Counted from the first letter of the stretch, positions 19,621-30,308 are shown. The stretch: 64,000 nucleotides of DNA from Macrosoma leucophasiata (GCA_036365455.1 JAWQUS010000017.1:868001-932000), one strand, 5' to 3'. Notes: generated by a model not told the origin, from the letters alone. Numbers and translations: made by a program.

Positions 19621-20135
19621 GTAAGGTTTTTTTTATTATTTTTTTTAATATATATATTTTTTAAATATGTAATAATTGAGGTGTCGTTATTATTTTATGA
19701 GTATTATTTATCAAAGCCCTTTTTATGAAAATCACATAGTAAGCATACTTTTTACAGAGTACAAGTAATAATTTTATCAAAAATATTAACTTCATCTAAT
19801 TAATAAAAAACTATACAGCAACGCTGTGGATAGGTACTCAATGAAGTATTATGTGTTTACGTTAATGCTATACTGCAATTTTATCGAAGTATTGCTATGC
19901 AATTTAACGAAAGGTTTCATGCAGTAAATTGGGTACTACGTCTGAACGGACCAAAAAGAATGGACCGTAGTCCATTCGGCCGTAATCAAAAATCGTCTAC
20001 GTCTCAACGGACCTGTCATAAAATATTGTTAGCAAATTTATACATGGAGTACATTCGTGTGCAAAAGTTATGAATTAAAATACTTAAAGTGTTAATTTTT
20101 TTCTTAAATTTGTTTTATTTTCTTTATAAAAAGAA

Positions 20136-20195
20136 TGCTCTACACTCTCTGCCTACCCCGTTAGGGACCTGGCTATATAATATATATATACATAA
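20136..20195 (+). pseudogene. LINE-H terminal scrap
   Basis: CTCTACACTCTCTGCCTACC then CCGTTAGGGACCTGGC, with the GTGAAGATACATA end replaced by a TA-rich tail. Confidence 0.6.
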
Positions 20196-20221
20196 TACGT
20201 AAACAAAAACAATCAACCACT

Positions 20222-20888
20222 CAAATATATTGACAAAAAAAACCCGGTCAAATGCGTGTTGAGCCACGCGCAGTGAAGTGTTCCGTAATTTTTAGGTTTG
20301 ATTAATGTAATGAAAAAGTATCTAAATATTTCTTAATGAGTTTCGAGTAAATTTCGAGTATTATATTTGGTTCACTATTACTCAAAAACTTGTAAAGCCA
20401 ACTTAGGTGTGATAATTTTCCTTTTAATTTCGTTATATGTAGCTACTATTGCCGCAACGTTTGAATTTCTAACAACAACCGTTTAGTTGGTAGAGGGTGG
20501 GGGAGGGACACTTGACTCTAACGAAAATGGGCATTTTAAAGCTTAATAAGTCACAAACAGCTATCTAAATCCAAAACTAATGTAAGCACACCCCTTACAT
20601 TTTTGAAAGACCTATCCAACGATATCCCACACTATAGAAAACGAAAAAAAAAATATGCGCGCGTTACATGTAGGGGAGGTACCCTAAATAAATTTATTTT
20701 TCATGTTTTTATTACCACCATTTATTTTATTTACTACTTTGTCGGCGTGATTAAGGTGTACACTTGTGCCAAATTTCAAGTCTCTAGTACCAATAGTTTT
20801 TGCGCTAAGCCGCAGACGGACAGACAGACAGACAGACGGACGGATGGCGAAATTATAAGGGTTCCTTTTTTACTATGGAACTCTAAAA
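20222..20888. repeat. GTTCCGTA-type repeat, long form
   Basis: Starts AAATGCGTGTTGAGCCACGC, has TTCCGTAATTTTTAGG near 20281, and ends GGGTTCC...ATGGAACTCTAAAA with a (GACA)n run near 20817-20840. The right third matches 7000-7150 and 27160-27306. A 97-residue frame across it (20603-20896) is not a known protein. Confidence 0.5.
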
Positions 20889-21507
20889 AACACTGATTGC
20901 ATATTATTATAAACCTTCTTTTCGCCACTGCTCTGACGTAACAGATAAACTGCCAGCTTGTGATTGGTTGATAAGAAAGGGTAATTGTTGAGTTAGGTAC
21001 CTGAAGTCGTGCCAACTAGAAACGAAGTTGGACAACTATTAGATTAAATACTACTTTAAATATGTAAATATTTTGTAGTGAAAATTTATAAACCATACGA
21101 CTGTTACGTTTGTATACGACTGTACTTTTAAATTATTTTATGACCGGGCCGTTGGGACGTAGACGTTTTTTGATTACGGCCGAATGGACTACGGTCCATT
21201 CTTTTTGGTCCGTTCAGACTAAGTACCCGTAAATTAAAGTATCACGTATAACATAATAGTTAAAAATAAAATTAAATACTTAAAGTTATGAATAATAAAA
21301 AATAATTTAAAGACATTCTTATCTTTCACCAGACTTCAATAAAATAAATGTATTGTTGTCAATTTCAGACTTAATAATTGAAAACTAAACAATTAAATTT
21401 ATTTTTAAGCTTATTTCGTAAATGCCATTACCAGAAATCGATAGTATCTTTTTAAAATAACCGAATTGAAATTGTTTCCATATTTACTGTAAATATAAAT
21501 TAAAAAC

Positions 21508-21676
21508 TAGGTCGAGTTCTGTCTGATGGTGGGATCAAAAGTCTTAGGAATCGGCGTGCATGTATGAAGAGAATGATGAATGTAGACGAGGCACGAGAGG
21601 TTTGTCAGAACCGGGTTATCTGGAGCTCTACACTCTCTGCCTACCCCGTTAGGGACCTGGCGTGAAGATACATACA
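21508..21676 (+). pseudogene. LINE-H 3' fragment
   Basis: About 170 bp: CTGTCTGATGGTGGGATCAA, ATGAAGAGAATGATGAATGT, then CCGTTAGGGACCTGGCGTGA and a short CATA tail. Confidence 0.75.
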
Positions 21677-21778
21677 TTAATTAAAATGGCGCTCTGTACT
21701 TTCTACCTGCTCTGTGACTTGAAGTGAAAATGAACATATAAATAAAACATTTTTTAACCAGTTTAATAAATAAAAAAA

Positions 21779-21984
21779 TACGCCTTCACTCACAGCCCCA
21801 CAGTAGGTATGAACCTGTGTCGTGGGTGCAGTTGTACACATACAACACATACACAAACACTCAGACCCGAAACAAATATCTGTAGGCCATACAAATATTT
21901 GTCTCGGTGCAGCGATCGAACCGGCGACCCTACGAATCAAAATGTCATCTCATCTCACACCGCTGGACTAACCGGGTCGTCAAA
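21779..21984 (-). mobile_element. SINE-E copy (tRNA-derived)
   Basis: On the minus strand: head GACGACCCGGTTAGTCCAGC, box B region GGTTCGATCGCTGCACCGAG, body TTTGTTTCGGGTCTGAGTGT, end GGGGCTGTGAGTG. The same layout occurs at 52829, 54518 and 56191. Confidence 0.7.
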
Positions 21985-22010
21985 TCATTAATCGTTTTCT
22001 TTACAATTTA

Positions 22011-22190
22011 CTAGCGGCCCGCCCCGGCTTCGCGCGGGTGCAAGGTTACCTGTCTACCCTCTCCTATTCGTCTTAGCGTGAAGATTGTAGATATAACCTA
22101 AAGCCTTCCTCGATATCTTTTAAAGTTTATCTTTTATAGTATAGAATATATGTAGTAGTATAGTTTCCTCTTTATAATATTAGTGTAGAT
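22011..22190 (-). mobile_element. Helitron-like element (CCGCCCCGGCTTCGC type)
   Basis: Plus-strand CTAGCGGCCCGCCCCGGCTT at the left is the complement of a Helitron 3' end; the 5' end is at the right (ATATTAGTGTAGAT). An internal stretch is deleted relative to 16815-17018. Confidence 0.55.
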
Positions 22191-22230
22191 AAATATCTCG
22201 CTGCCTACGCTCGCAAGCTCTATCACTAAT

Positions 22231-22473
22231 GATGGAGTTTCAGTGAGAGAAATCGATGGCTTAGACCATTTTTAATGGGCTCATGACATGTAGGCTCGTT
22301 TCGAGATAGTCTTTTACTGGTGGTAGAGCTCTACGATACGATACGTCTCGAGATAGTCTTTTACTGGTGGTAGAGCTCTACCACCAGTAAAAGACTATCT
22401 CGAGACGAGCCTACATGTCATGAGCCCATTAAAAATGGTCTACGCCATCGATTTCTCTCACTGAAACTCCATC
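22231..22473. repeat. Foldback with SINE-A head at the apex
   Basis: The two arms (left from GATGGAGTTTCAGTGAGAGA, right ending CTCTCACTGAAACTCCATC) are near-perfect complements of over 100 bp. The centre 22344-22407 is a perfect 64-bp palindrome about the SINE-A head, TACTGGTGGTAGAGCTC. A second copy of the inner segment makes the left arm longer than the right. Confidence 0.8.
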
Positions 22474-22595
22474 ATCAGGCAGTGATTAAGAGGCGATTAG
22501 CGAAACAAAAATCTCTACTTGTAATATATTTATATTCCGCAATAACACATGCGAGTAAACAATAAAAAATAAAGCAAAATGGGAAAGAAAAATTT

Positions 22596-22669
22596 GACTT
22601 CGGACAGGAATCGAACCTGCGACCTCAGGACAACCAGTCCAGCCGCTTTACCACTAAGCTACCGAAGTA
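22596..22669 (-). repeat. SINE-D tRNA-like unit
   Basis: Minus strand: ACTTCGGTAGCTTAGTGGTA (box A region) and GGTTCGATTCCTGTCCGAAG (box B and acceptor). The acceptor arms pair, and AAATTTTTCTTTCCC follows. The anticodon arm fits poorly, so it is a repeat, not a tRNA gene. Confidence 0.6.
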
Positions 22670-22710
22670 TCTCTTCTGTTGTGAATAAGTATCTATTAGG
22701 AATCTATTTT

Positions 22711-22995
22711 GACTGGTGGTAGAGCTCCAGTGATGGAGCACGCGGGCGTAGGTACCAGCGCATTACCTAATATACTTGCCGTTAAATGGTAGTGTTCAGC
22801 ACTATCGTGTTCCGGTCAAGAGGCAATGTACGGCCCTGTAATTTCCAGCATAGAGGCATAACACCTTAGGCCTCAGGAGTGGTAACGCATCTGCATTTTG
22901 ACCTTGGTCTTGGTATGGGTGTCTATAAGCTGCAGTCATCACTTAACATCGATGTGAGCTGCATGGTTGTCTGCCACTTACATTACATAAAAAAA
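22711..22995 (+). mobile_element. SINE-A copy, full length
   Basis: GACTGGTGGTAGAGCTCCAG at the head; ends TTACATTACATAAAAAAAGG. All internal blocks are present. Confidence 0.8.
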
Positions 22996-23269
22996 GGATA
23001 CTAGAAATTCCTTACTCTAAAAAGCAGTAATAGTATAATGCTAGAAGAACCAGTTACCGATAAACAATTATTAAAAATTCGTAAATTAAAAAAAGTTACT
23101 TAAAGTCGAGTTAAAAAAACATTACTTCAGGCGGGATTTGTACCCTTTTTGTACCCTTTGTACCCTTTGTACCCTTTTCTTCAAAATATTTCCCACGTTA
23201 TATTGTTGTAAAAAAAGGTAAAAATCAGAAAACGACTATTAAGGGTATAGGTACATCTTTATGATCACA

Positions 23270-23508
23270 CTTCACTCTATTCACACTTATCTTGGATGTC
23301 TGGATGTTTGTCCGTCAATCACGCCGAAACTACGGAATGGATTTTGATGAAATGTGTTGTACAGACAGAGTATTAGCTGACTTAAATAATAAGATAGGAC
23401 TTTTTATCCCGAAAAAATGTTCCTGTGAAATACCAATGGATTTGATGAGTTTCCACAGGTTACGCGAAAAGCGACCTACACGCGGGTGGAGCCGCGAGCA
23501 ACAGCTAG
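23270..23508 (+). mobile_element. Helitron-like element, 5' edge unclear
   Basis: Ends GGTGGAGCCGCGAGCAACAG then CTAG. The body GAAACTACGGAATGGATTTT is typical of the longer Lepidopteran relatives of the element at 4248. Confidence 0.55.
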
Positions 23509-23578
23509 TATTACATAAAAATGAAAAGTGGATGCTAATCCCTAAATACTTCAACAGGAACCTAATTTTATTTGAAAC

Positions 23579-23848
23579 TAGCTGAACCGGCAAATTTTGT
23601 ATTGTCTTACAATGAAATAATGTGTCAAAGGTTTGATAGATACGGACTATTACTATGGGACAATAAAATTGTGGTTTTTACTATTTCCCTTCAATTTCTT
23701 CATATTTTCTTACCTTTCAAACCTTCCCTGGATTTCCAAAAATCATTCAAAACCAATATTAGCCAAATCGGTTAAGCCGTTCTCGAGTTTTAGCGAGACT
23801 AACGAACAGCAAATTTTTATATAATATGTATAAGATAAGATAGGTCCT
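23579..23848 (-). mobile_element. Helitron-like element, pair of 15420-15686
   Basis: CTAGCTGAACCGGCAAATTT at the left, shared GAAATAATGTGTCAAAGGTT, 5' side at right in TATAAGATAAGATAG. The two copies differ by scattered substitutions. Confidence 0.55.
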
Positions 23849-24208
23849 AGCAAATCTAAAATATAAAGTTGAAATCTATTCAATGTTACTTGGTTCATAT
23901 ATTAAGAGGACGTTGTAGAAGAAAATGCTTAAATGCGTATATTCACTACTAGGCACTCCTTTGCGGAATACAGGCGTAATTATGTTTATAATTTCTATTT
24001 AAGTTTAGTTGTTTGAATGTAATCGCAAAACCATTTTAGACATTTTAGACATTACCTACTTCTCATAAGTAAATTGTATTTCTTTTTCTTTCAGACACTA
24101 CTTGTTATCTGAAAGATAAAAATAAATTTTAACTCGAAATAAGTACGTAAATCAATCATAATGGCCTTTAACGTAAAATTTAATATCAAATAAAAGAATT
24201 AATAAAAA

Positions 24209-24497
24209 ACGTAACTTCACGCCTGTTATACCCGAAGGGATAGGCAGAGGTAAATGCATGGAAACAAGCATACCTACATGCAAACACACACGATTCGCCG
24301 ATTAGGTGGCGAGCCTGTTAACATCTCCGGGCACATTACCACACTTCGAGGTACTGGGAAATTCACAGAAAATGGAAAAAAATCCAATAGAACCAGAGTT
24401 AAAGAAAGGACTTTACACCATTATTTCTGATAACCCCCTACCCGGGAATCGTACCTAAGACCTCAGCGTAGTAGTAATGACCTGCTACCACTAGGGA
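24209..24497 (-). mobile_element. SINE-B copy, decayed
   Basis: CGTAACTTCACGCCTGTTAT at the left, head region CCTACCCGGGAATCGTACCT to CCTGCTACCACTAGGG at the right. About 20 bp are missing from the middle. Confidence 0.65.
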
Positions 24498-24711
24498 ATT
24501 CAAGTAGAAAAATGTGAAGGAATATAAATAAGACTGTTTTTGTATAGTTTACAAAATACGTAAAATGCCTGTTTTTATAAAGTGCTAAAGGCTGTGAAGA
24601 TAACAACAAAAAATAAATGACAATAGAATAAATATAGAAAAATAAACACCGCGTAATGAGATTTAAAGTTGCTGGTTTGAATTTAGAACGTTTTATTAAA
24701 TGCACAAAGAG

Positions 24712-24991
24712 ATTTTTTTTATGTTATGAAAGTGACAAACAGGCCTGCAGTTAACATCGATATGAAGTGATGACTGCAGCCTATAGATACTTACACAAAG
24801 ACAAGAGGTCAAAATGCAGATGCGTTACCACTTCTGAGGCCTAAAGTGTAATGTCAGATATTACAGAGCCGTACAATACCACCTGACCGGAACACAATAG
24901 TGCTGAACACAACCATTTAGCGGCAAGTATATTGGGTAATGCGCTGGTGTCTACGCCCACGAGCTCCGTCACTGGAGCTCTTCCACCAGTG
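24712..24991 (-). mobile_element. SINE-A copy
   Basis: T-run at 24713-24720, head complement GGAGCTCTTCCACCAGT. A short deletion occurs in the GTTATGCCTCTGTGCC block. Confidence 0.75.
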
Positions 24992-25088
24992 TAAAATATT
25001 GTTATAATATACACATTATTATTTTACTAGGTTTTGCCCGCGACTTCGTCTGTGTGTACTTTTGATCATTACAAATTTTATATACTAA

Positions 25089-25406
25089 CTAGCTGTGCCC
25101 GCGACTCCGTCCGCGTGAGAATTTATGATTGTTCAGTACTACCGGACGAAGTCGAGGGCACATCTAGTATAAACGTAGCCTAAGTTACTCCTTATTACAT
25201 CAGCTATATGGCACTGAAAGTCACGTCAAAATCGGTCCAGCCGTGTCCAAGATTAACCGGAACAAACAGACAGACAGACAGACAAAAAATTTAAAAAATG
25301 TTGTACTGGTATATGTACCGTGTATAGACACACAAGCATTTAGTAAAAAGCGGTTATTTTAATATGACAAACAGACACTTCAATTTTATTTATTTGTATC
25401 TATAGA
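25089..25406 (-). mobile_element. Helitron-like element with terminal palindrome
   Basis: CTAG at 25089-25092 starts an imperfect palindrome (CCCGCGACTCCGTCCGCGTG against CCGGACGAAGTCGAGGGCAC) of about 80 bp. The body AAATCGGTCCAGCCGTGTCC and a (GACA)n run follow. The 5' side at right reads, in complement, TACAAATAAATAAAATTG. A second partial end (ACTAGGTTTTGCCCGCGACT) lies just left at 25027. Confidence 0.65.
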
Positions 25407-25424
25407 AACGTTATTCCAATATAT

Positions 25425-25427
25425 AAT

Positions 25428-25487
<60 letters not shown>
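25425..25487. repeat. (TA)n microsatellite
   Basis: About 50 bp of uninterrupted TA dinucleotides between two Helitron-like elements. Confidence 0.9.
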
Positions 25488-25800
25488 TCTATACTTAAAA
25501 TAAAACTGTAAAAGTGTGAATTCTGTACATTAAAAATATTGGAAAAATAAATACCAGGGGATGTTACTAGATCGAACTGAACACAAACATGTGATTAGAA
25601 TTTTTTTTGTCTGTCTCTCTGTCTGTTTGTTCAAGCATCACATAAATACTACTGGTCCGATTACAATGAAACTTGGTATGGTTATATTTTAACCTTTGGC
25701 GCTCAACACTGGGTACATTTTATCCCGAAAAAATGTCTGTTTGTTTGTGTGTTTGTGCACCCTAATTTCAAAAACGACTTATTCGATTTGCGGTTTTTAC
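25488..25800 (+). mobile_element. Helitron-like element, 3' end missing
   Basis: Starts TCTATACTTAAAATAAAACT. The body has TCTGTCTGTTTGTTCAAGCA and CCCGAAAAAATGTCTGTTTG. No CTAG end is found. Confidence 0.45.
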
Positions 25801-25929
25801 TAATATATTGTGGCAAGTTTCACTTAACATTTAGTGTTTGTTTTATGTAAATCGGTTTAGATATTAAAAAGTTATGTCAATTTAAAGAATCATATCGAAT
25901 ACTTTTATGCTATTTCTGTATCTTAGTTC

Positions 25930-26120
25930 TATCTTTTAGGGGGTTTTGTACCTAAAAGGTAAAAACGGACCCCACGTATTACTAATCCTCCCCGTCTGTC
26001 TGTCCGTCCGTCCGTCTGTCTTTCACCAGGCTGCATCTCATAAATAGTTATAGCTAGAAAGCTAACATTTTCATAAATGATGTATTTCTGTTACCGCTAT
26101 AAAAACAAAATTGATTACTA
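25930..26120 (+). repeat. TTTTGTACC / CGGACCCC repeat with (GTCT)n
   Basis: GGGGGTTTTGTACCTAAAAG, AAACGGACCCC and GTCTGTCTGTCCGTCCGTCC are typical of a widespread Lepidopteran repeat related to the GTTCCGTA type. Only the left part is evident. Confidence 0.4.
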
Positions 26121-26275
26121 AAAATAAGAAAATGAAAATGTTAAGAAGTCCAAGGAGGCATACAATAAACGTGTTTTTTTTTCGTATATTTTTTGCTCGA
26201 TAATAACGGTTGCAAGTAGATGCTTAAAATTTTCACAGAATTTTAAAATCTTTTGTTGTATATTACCCTTTCATA

Positions 26276-26808
26276 ATAAATCTATACAAATAAATGAAAT
26301 TGGAGTGTCTGTTTGTAATATTAATTTAACCGCTTTAAACTAACATATGTATGTATACACGGTACATATACCAAAACAACACTTTTTACAATTTTTGTCT
26401 GTCTGTCTGTTTGGTGGGGCTTATCTTGGGAACGGCTGGACCGATTTTGACGGGACTTTTATCTCCATACATCCATACATACAAATAAATAAGTAAAATT
26501 GGAGTGTATCCGACTTTGACGGGACTTCCACGGGTAGGTAGCTGATTTAATACGGAGTAACTTAGGCTACTTTTATCTTCATACAACCATACATACATAC
26601 CTTCATTCAAATAAATAGAATTTGAACGTCTCCGATTTTGACGGGACTTACACTGGCAGATAGCTGATGTAATAAGGAGTAACTTAGGCTACTTTTATAC
26701 TAGCTGCGCCCACGACTTTGTCCGGGTACCGGGTAAATACTGAACAATATTTTTTTTTCTCACGCGGACGAAGTCGCGGGCACAGCTAGTATATAATAAA
26801 GCAACTCG
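26276..26808 (+). mobile_element. Helitron-like element with internal reduplication
   Basis: The segment CCGATTTTGACGGGACTT through GGAGTAACTTAGGCTACTTT occurs up to three times (around 26440, 26513 and 26631). The first repeat boundary carries an extra 5'-end-like stretch, AAATAAATAAGTAAAATTGG. The right end folds as a palindrome (GCCCACGACTTTGTCCGGGT against GCGGACGAAGTCGCGGGCAC) and closes with CAGCTAG. Confidence 0.6.
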
Positions 26809-27049
26809 GCCCACCGGCCGCGGCGGACCGGAGGAGAGTAGGCAGCGTTCATTACTGATAGAAAAAAGGTCGGTAGTTTTTGCGGGGGGAAATGCGTGTG
26901 ACACACACACGAAAAACACAACAAAAATCGTCTATTACTACGAAACTCACACCTTGACTTTAACAAAATACATAAACAATTTTACGCACACATTTAAACA
27001 TCTAGGCGACAGGAATAGGCTCACTTGGGCTTGTACTTTGACAGAGAGG

Positions 27050-27306
27050 AAAGCCTATCCAACAATATCCCTCACTATACAGAAAGCCAAAAATAATAAA
27101 AATTCCGCGCGTTACTAGTAGGTGACCATTAAAATTTTTTTTTCAAGTTTTTTTCTATTACTATGTCGGCGTGATTAAGGTGTATGCTTGTGCCAAATTT
27201 CCAGTCTCTTGTTCCAATAGTTTTTGCGCTAAACAGTGGACGGACAGATAGACAGACAGAATGGCGAAACTATAAGGGTTTCTAGTTTACTTCGGAACCC
27301 TAAAAA
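27050..27306. repeat. GTTCCGTA-type repeat, right part
   Basis: TATGTCGGCGTGATTAAGGT, CCAATAGTTTTTGCGCTAAA, and right terminus TTACTTCGGAACCCTAAAAA, parallel to 7000-7150. Confidence 0.55.
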
Positions 27307-27475
27307 ACAGACTTGCCACCTCAGAATAATCAGTCCAGCCGTTTTACCGCTAAGCTACCAAAGCCTACATCCGAGCGTGGAGTAAATTTTTCCTTTTTTG
27401 ATTCAACCGATTCGAGATCGGTCAACCATTGATAACTAATTATCGCAGGTTCAATTCCTGCCCAAAATCAACATT
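27307..27475. repeat. Two decayed SINE-D tRNA-like units, opposite strands
   Basis: 27307-27366 is a minus-strand relic (CCAGCCGTTTTACCGCTAAG). 27415-27472 is a plus-strand relic with box B CAGGTTCAATTCCTGCCC. Both have lost acceptor pairing. Confidence 0.45.
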
Positions 27476-27579
27476 CACTCGCATGACATGTGTATTTAGG
27501 AAAAATAAAAACATGACAACTAATTGTTTTATATTATTTGGTATTAACACATGCTTGTGAAATATATTTTATTTTTAAA

Positions 27580-27870
27580 GAAAAATGGAAAGAAAAATTT
27601 GACTTCAGGCGAGACTCGAACTCGCGACCTGCTGGGAATCTAGTCCAGCCGCTCTTCCAATTGAGCTACTGAACCTAACTAGCATAGTTGGTAATAGATG
27701 GCGCTACTGCTACCATAAAGCAATGCAATAGATGTGAAGGAAAGATTTGACAAATCGGGCAGGGCTTCAGTAGCTCAATTGGAAGAGCGGCTGGACTAGA
27801 TTCCCAGTAGTTCGCGAGTTCGAGTCTCGCTTGAAGTCAAATTTTTCTTTCCATTTTTCTTTAAAAATAA
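27580..27870. repeat. Inverted pair of SINE-C units
   Basis: The left unit (27601-27674, minus) and the right unit (27764-27838, plus) carry the same tRNA-like body (GAAGAGCGGCTGGACTAGAT) and the same AAATTTTTCTTTCCATTTTT flank. The spacer of about 90 nt is the family's own 5' region, present once. The left unit has lost acceptor pairing (CTGAAC in place of CTGAAGTC). Confidence 0.75.
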
Positions 27871-28274
27871 AACATGACAACTAACATAATTTTATGTAAG
27901 AAATATATAAGCGATACCCTATACTTTCAATCAAGTCTGAGAGACCCTTTCTATCCACTACAAGGTAAAATAGGATTTCGTTTAAACGTATGGATTGCAG
28001 TTGTAGATCTGCATAATTTATTTTAAGAGGAGATCATGAAAGTGGATTGTGCCCTTGGAACTCTGCTTAGTGAATTACTAAAGAATGTATTGTTTCTTTC
28101 CTCATTCGCATTGTTTGTTAACAGGAAAACGAAAGCTGATTTGGAATATTGATTTGTTGATAGGAATCAGTTAGTGTATAATTTAATTTTAAGCAAGATA
28201 AATAAACATTGTTTGTTATGAACCTTGTAGTGAAACGGTTAATTGAAATAGGTCAAGTTTTTTTTAGGACGGAG
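27871..28274. other. No gene seen
   Basis: Unassigned AT-rich sequence. Confidence 0.35.
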
Positions 28275-28547
28275 ATTTTTTTTTATGGAATGGAAGTGGC
28301 AAACTAGCATGCAGTTCACATTGATATTAAGTGATGACTGCAGCCTATAGACACCCACACTTAGACAAAGGTCAAAATGCAGATGCGTTACCACTCCTGA
28401 GGCCTAAGGTGTAATGCCTCTGTGCCGGTAATTACAGGCACAGGTAAATTCCGCCACTTCCAATACACATAAAAACACCTGACCGGAACACGATCACCGG
28501 ACCGGCCTATGCCCGCGAGATCCGTCACTGTAGCTCTACCACCGGTA
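28275..28547 (-). mobile_element. SINE-A copy with rearranged middle
   Basis: The T-run and ATGCAGTTCACATTGATATT are normal. After ATTACAGGCA, a CAGGTAAATTCCGCCACTTC insert replaces part of the ACATTACCACC block, and the GCGGCAAGTATATTAGG block is lost. Confidence 0.7.
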
Positions 28548-29175
28548 AACTTTAGTAGGAGGCACGTATCGAGACGACACTAGTACATTTTACCGGACAA
28601 TCGGCGAGCGCAGAAAGTACAAATAATATATACTCCTAGAATAGCTGTTAAAATCTGTTCATTTTGATACTCCACTCGATGGGTTTTGTAGAAAAAAATA
28701 TGTTTGAACATGGCGTCCGAAATCCGCCATTTTGTTTTTTTAATTTTCTTAACATACCTAGTGTCCACCTTGAAATCCTTAAAGCCGTTTAGGCTGTAGC
28801 AGGGAACACAGAAATCTACATACATACATATATACACCTGAAAAACATAACCCTCCTTCTGTTGCAGTCCGGTAAATAGGTTGTTACGCGCTTTCGCTTG
28901 CGCGATTCAGGCCGAACGAGTCAGTTTTCCATTCTTGCAGGCGTTAATCTATTATATTTTCAAGGTGTTATCATATCAAAAATAAAAAAAAATGTAACAT
29001 CTTTTAATAATATATCTACAGTTGAAGTTAAAGTTTTGAACCGACTCCATTATTTATTGTTTACACATTATAATTTGCCACGTACCCGATCGGACGTGTA
29101 TTGTATGTCAATCACAGCTGTATCCGATATCTATTGTAGTACGATTGCAGTGGACAGGTAGATACGTTATCTAGT

Positions 29176-29850
29176 GTCACGTGGCGCTGATTGCGGGTTC
29201 TCACGCGAGAGCTGCGTTGTGACGTCATGATGCAATAGGGACTTACTTGTTTTATGGATGCCGTATGAAAAGAAACAGAATCCTTATAGATTCATCACAT
29301 CTGTTCATCTATCCGTCTGTCCTACATCAGGACAGGACAGGTAGATTACGTAACGTAACGTAACATCACGCCTGTACTCGCTGAAGGGGTAGGCAGAAGC
29401 AAATGCATGTATTCAAGAATACATGCAAACACCCGCGATTCAACGGTTACGTTTTGACCCATGTAACAGGTGGCGAGCCTGTTGACATCTTCGGGTACAT
29501 TACCAAACTACGAGGCACTGGAAAATTTCCAGTAGAAAATCCCAATAGAACCAGGGATAAAGAACTTTACACCATTATCTCTGATAGTAACCCGGGAATC
29601 GAACCCAGGACCTCAGCGCAGTAGTACCTAGTGGCCTGCTACCACTAGGCTAATGAGGCAGATTATTATTAATTATTTATTATTAGATGTTACGTAGCTC
29701 TGATTGCGGGTTCTTACGCGAGAGCTGCGTTGTGACGTCATGATGCAACAGGGATTTCGTTTTTTTTGAGCAATAAGTATGATATTGAATGCGGTGTGAC
29801 GTCATGATGTAAGATTATTTTTTTAAGGATTCCATATGAAAAGACACGTA
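29176..29850 (+). repeat. Three-fold repeat carrying TGACGTCA palindromes
   Basis: Copies at 29176-29280, 29688-29765 and a partial one at 29785-29850 share GTGACGTCATGATG; the first two also share TGCGGGTTCT and ACGCGAGAGCTGCGTTGTGA. Palindromes sit at 29220-29227, 29733-29740 and 29797-29804. A SINE-B copy separates the first and second. Confidence 0.7.
29350..29660 (-). mobile_element. SINE-B copy
   Basis: Left end CGTAACATCACGCCTGTACT, right tRNA-like head complement CGGGAATCGAACCCAGGACC then CCTGCTACCACTAGGCTAAT. Confidence 0.7.
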
Positions 29851-29979
29851 TGTGTATAATAATACGATGAATGAGGCTTTATTTAAATTTACCTGTATTG
29901 TCACGTGTCCTAGTCTCCTCCTCTTCTGCCAGTTAAACAGTGGTACTGCAAAATCACAATGAAAACATGACAAGAATTT

Positions 29980-30124
29980 ACGGCCCTGTAATTTCCGGGA
30001 CAGGAGTGGCAAAGCATCTGCCTTTTGACCTCTGGTCTTTGTGTGGATGTCTATAGGCTGCAGTCATCACTTAATATCAATGTGAACTGCGTGCTTGTTT
30101 GCCATTCTTATTACATAAAAAAAA
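29980..30124 (+). mobile_element. SINE-A copy, 5'-truncated
   Basis: Begins at the ACGGCCCTGTAATTTCCGGG block and runs to TTACATAAAAAAAAT. Confidence 0.75.
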
Positions 30125-30161
30125 TCACAGAAATTTTGCAAAGTTAAAAGAAGAACTCCAA

Positions 30162-30308
30162 CCCCCTCATTCATAAACGTATTTTAGCTAAAGTGTTGCT
30201 AATGTCTTCTTTGTCCTTTTCTATCCTGCACATTTGACAATCCAACTGACAAAGACGAAGCATTCTATAGCTAAAACGTATCTTATGTACGTTTATGAAT
30301 AAGGGGCA
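30162..30308. mobile_element. MITE with CATTCATAAACG termini (copy 2)
   Basis: CCTCATTCATAAACGTATTT at left and ACGTTTATGAATAAGGGG at right. The central TCCTTTTCTATCCTGCACAT is the complement of copy 1 (18649-18797), so this copy is inverted relative to it. Confidence 0.7.

Larger units (their letters stand above)
19931..21228. mobile_element. DNA element with 94-bp TIRs and 7-bp TSD
   Basis: The left arm 19931-20024 starts GGGTACTACGTCTGAACGGA. The right arm 21135-21228 is its near-perfect complement. The TSD GTAAATT lies at 19924-19930 and 21229-21235. Each arm is partly self-complementary around CCATTCGGCCGTAAT. No transposase frame is present; the interior holds a LINE-H scrap and a GTTCCGTA-type repeat. 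The superfamily cannot be named from a 7-bp TSD alone. Confidence 0.8.

Noticed and set aside
25261..25290. (GACA)n and (GTCT)n runs as independent microsatellites
   Set aside because: They are internal parts of Helitron-like and GTTCCGTA-type elements, at the same relative place in each copy.
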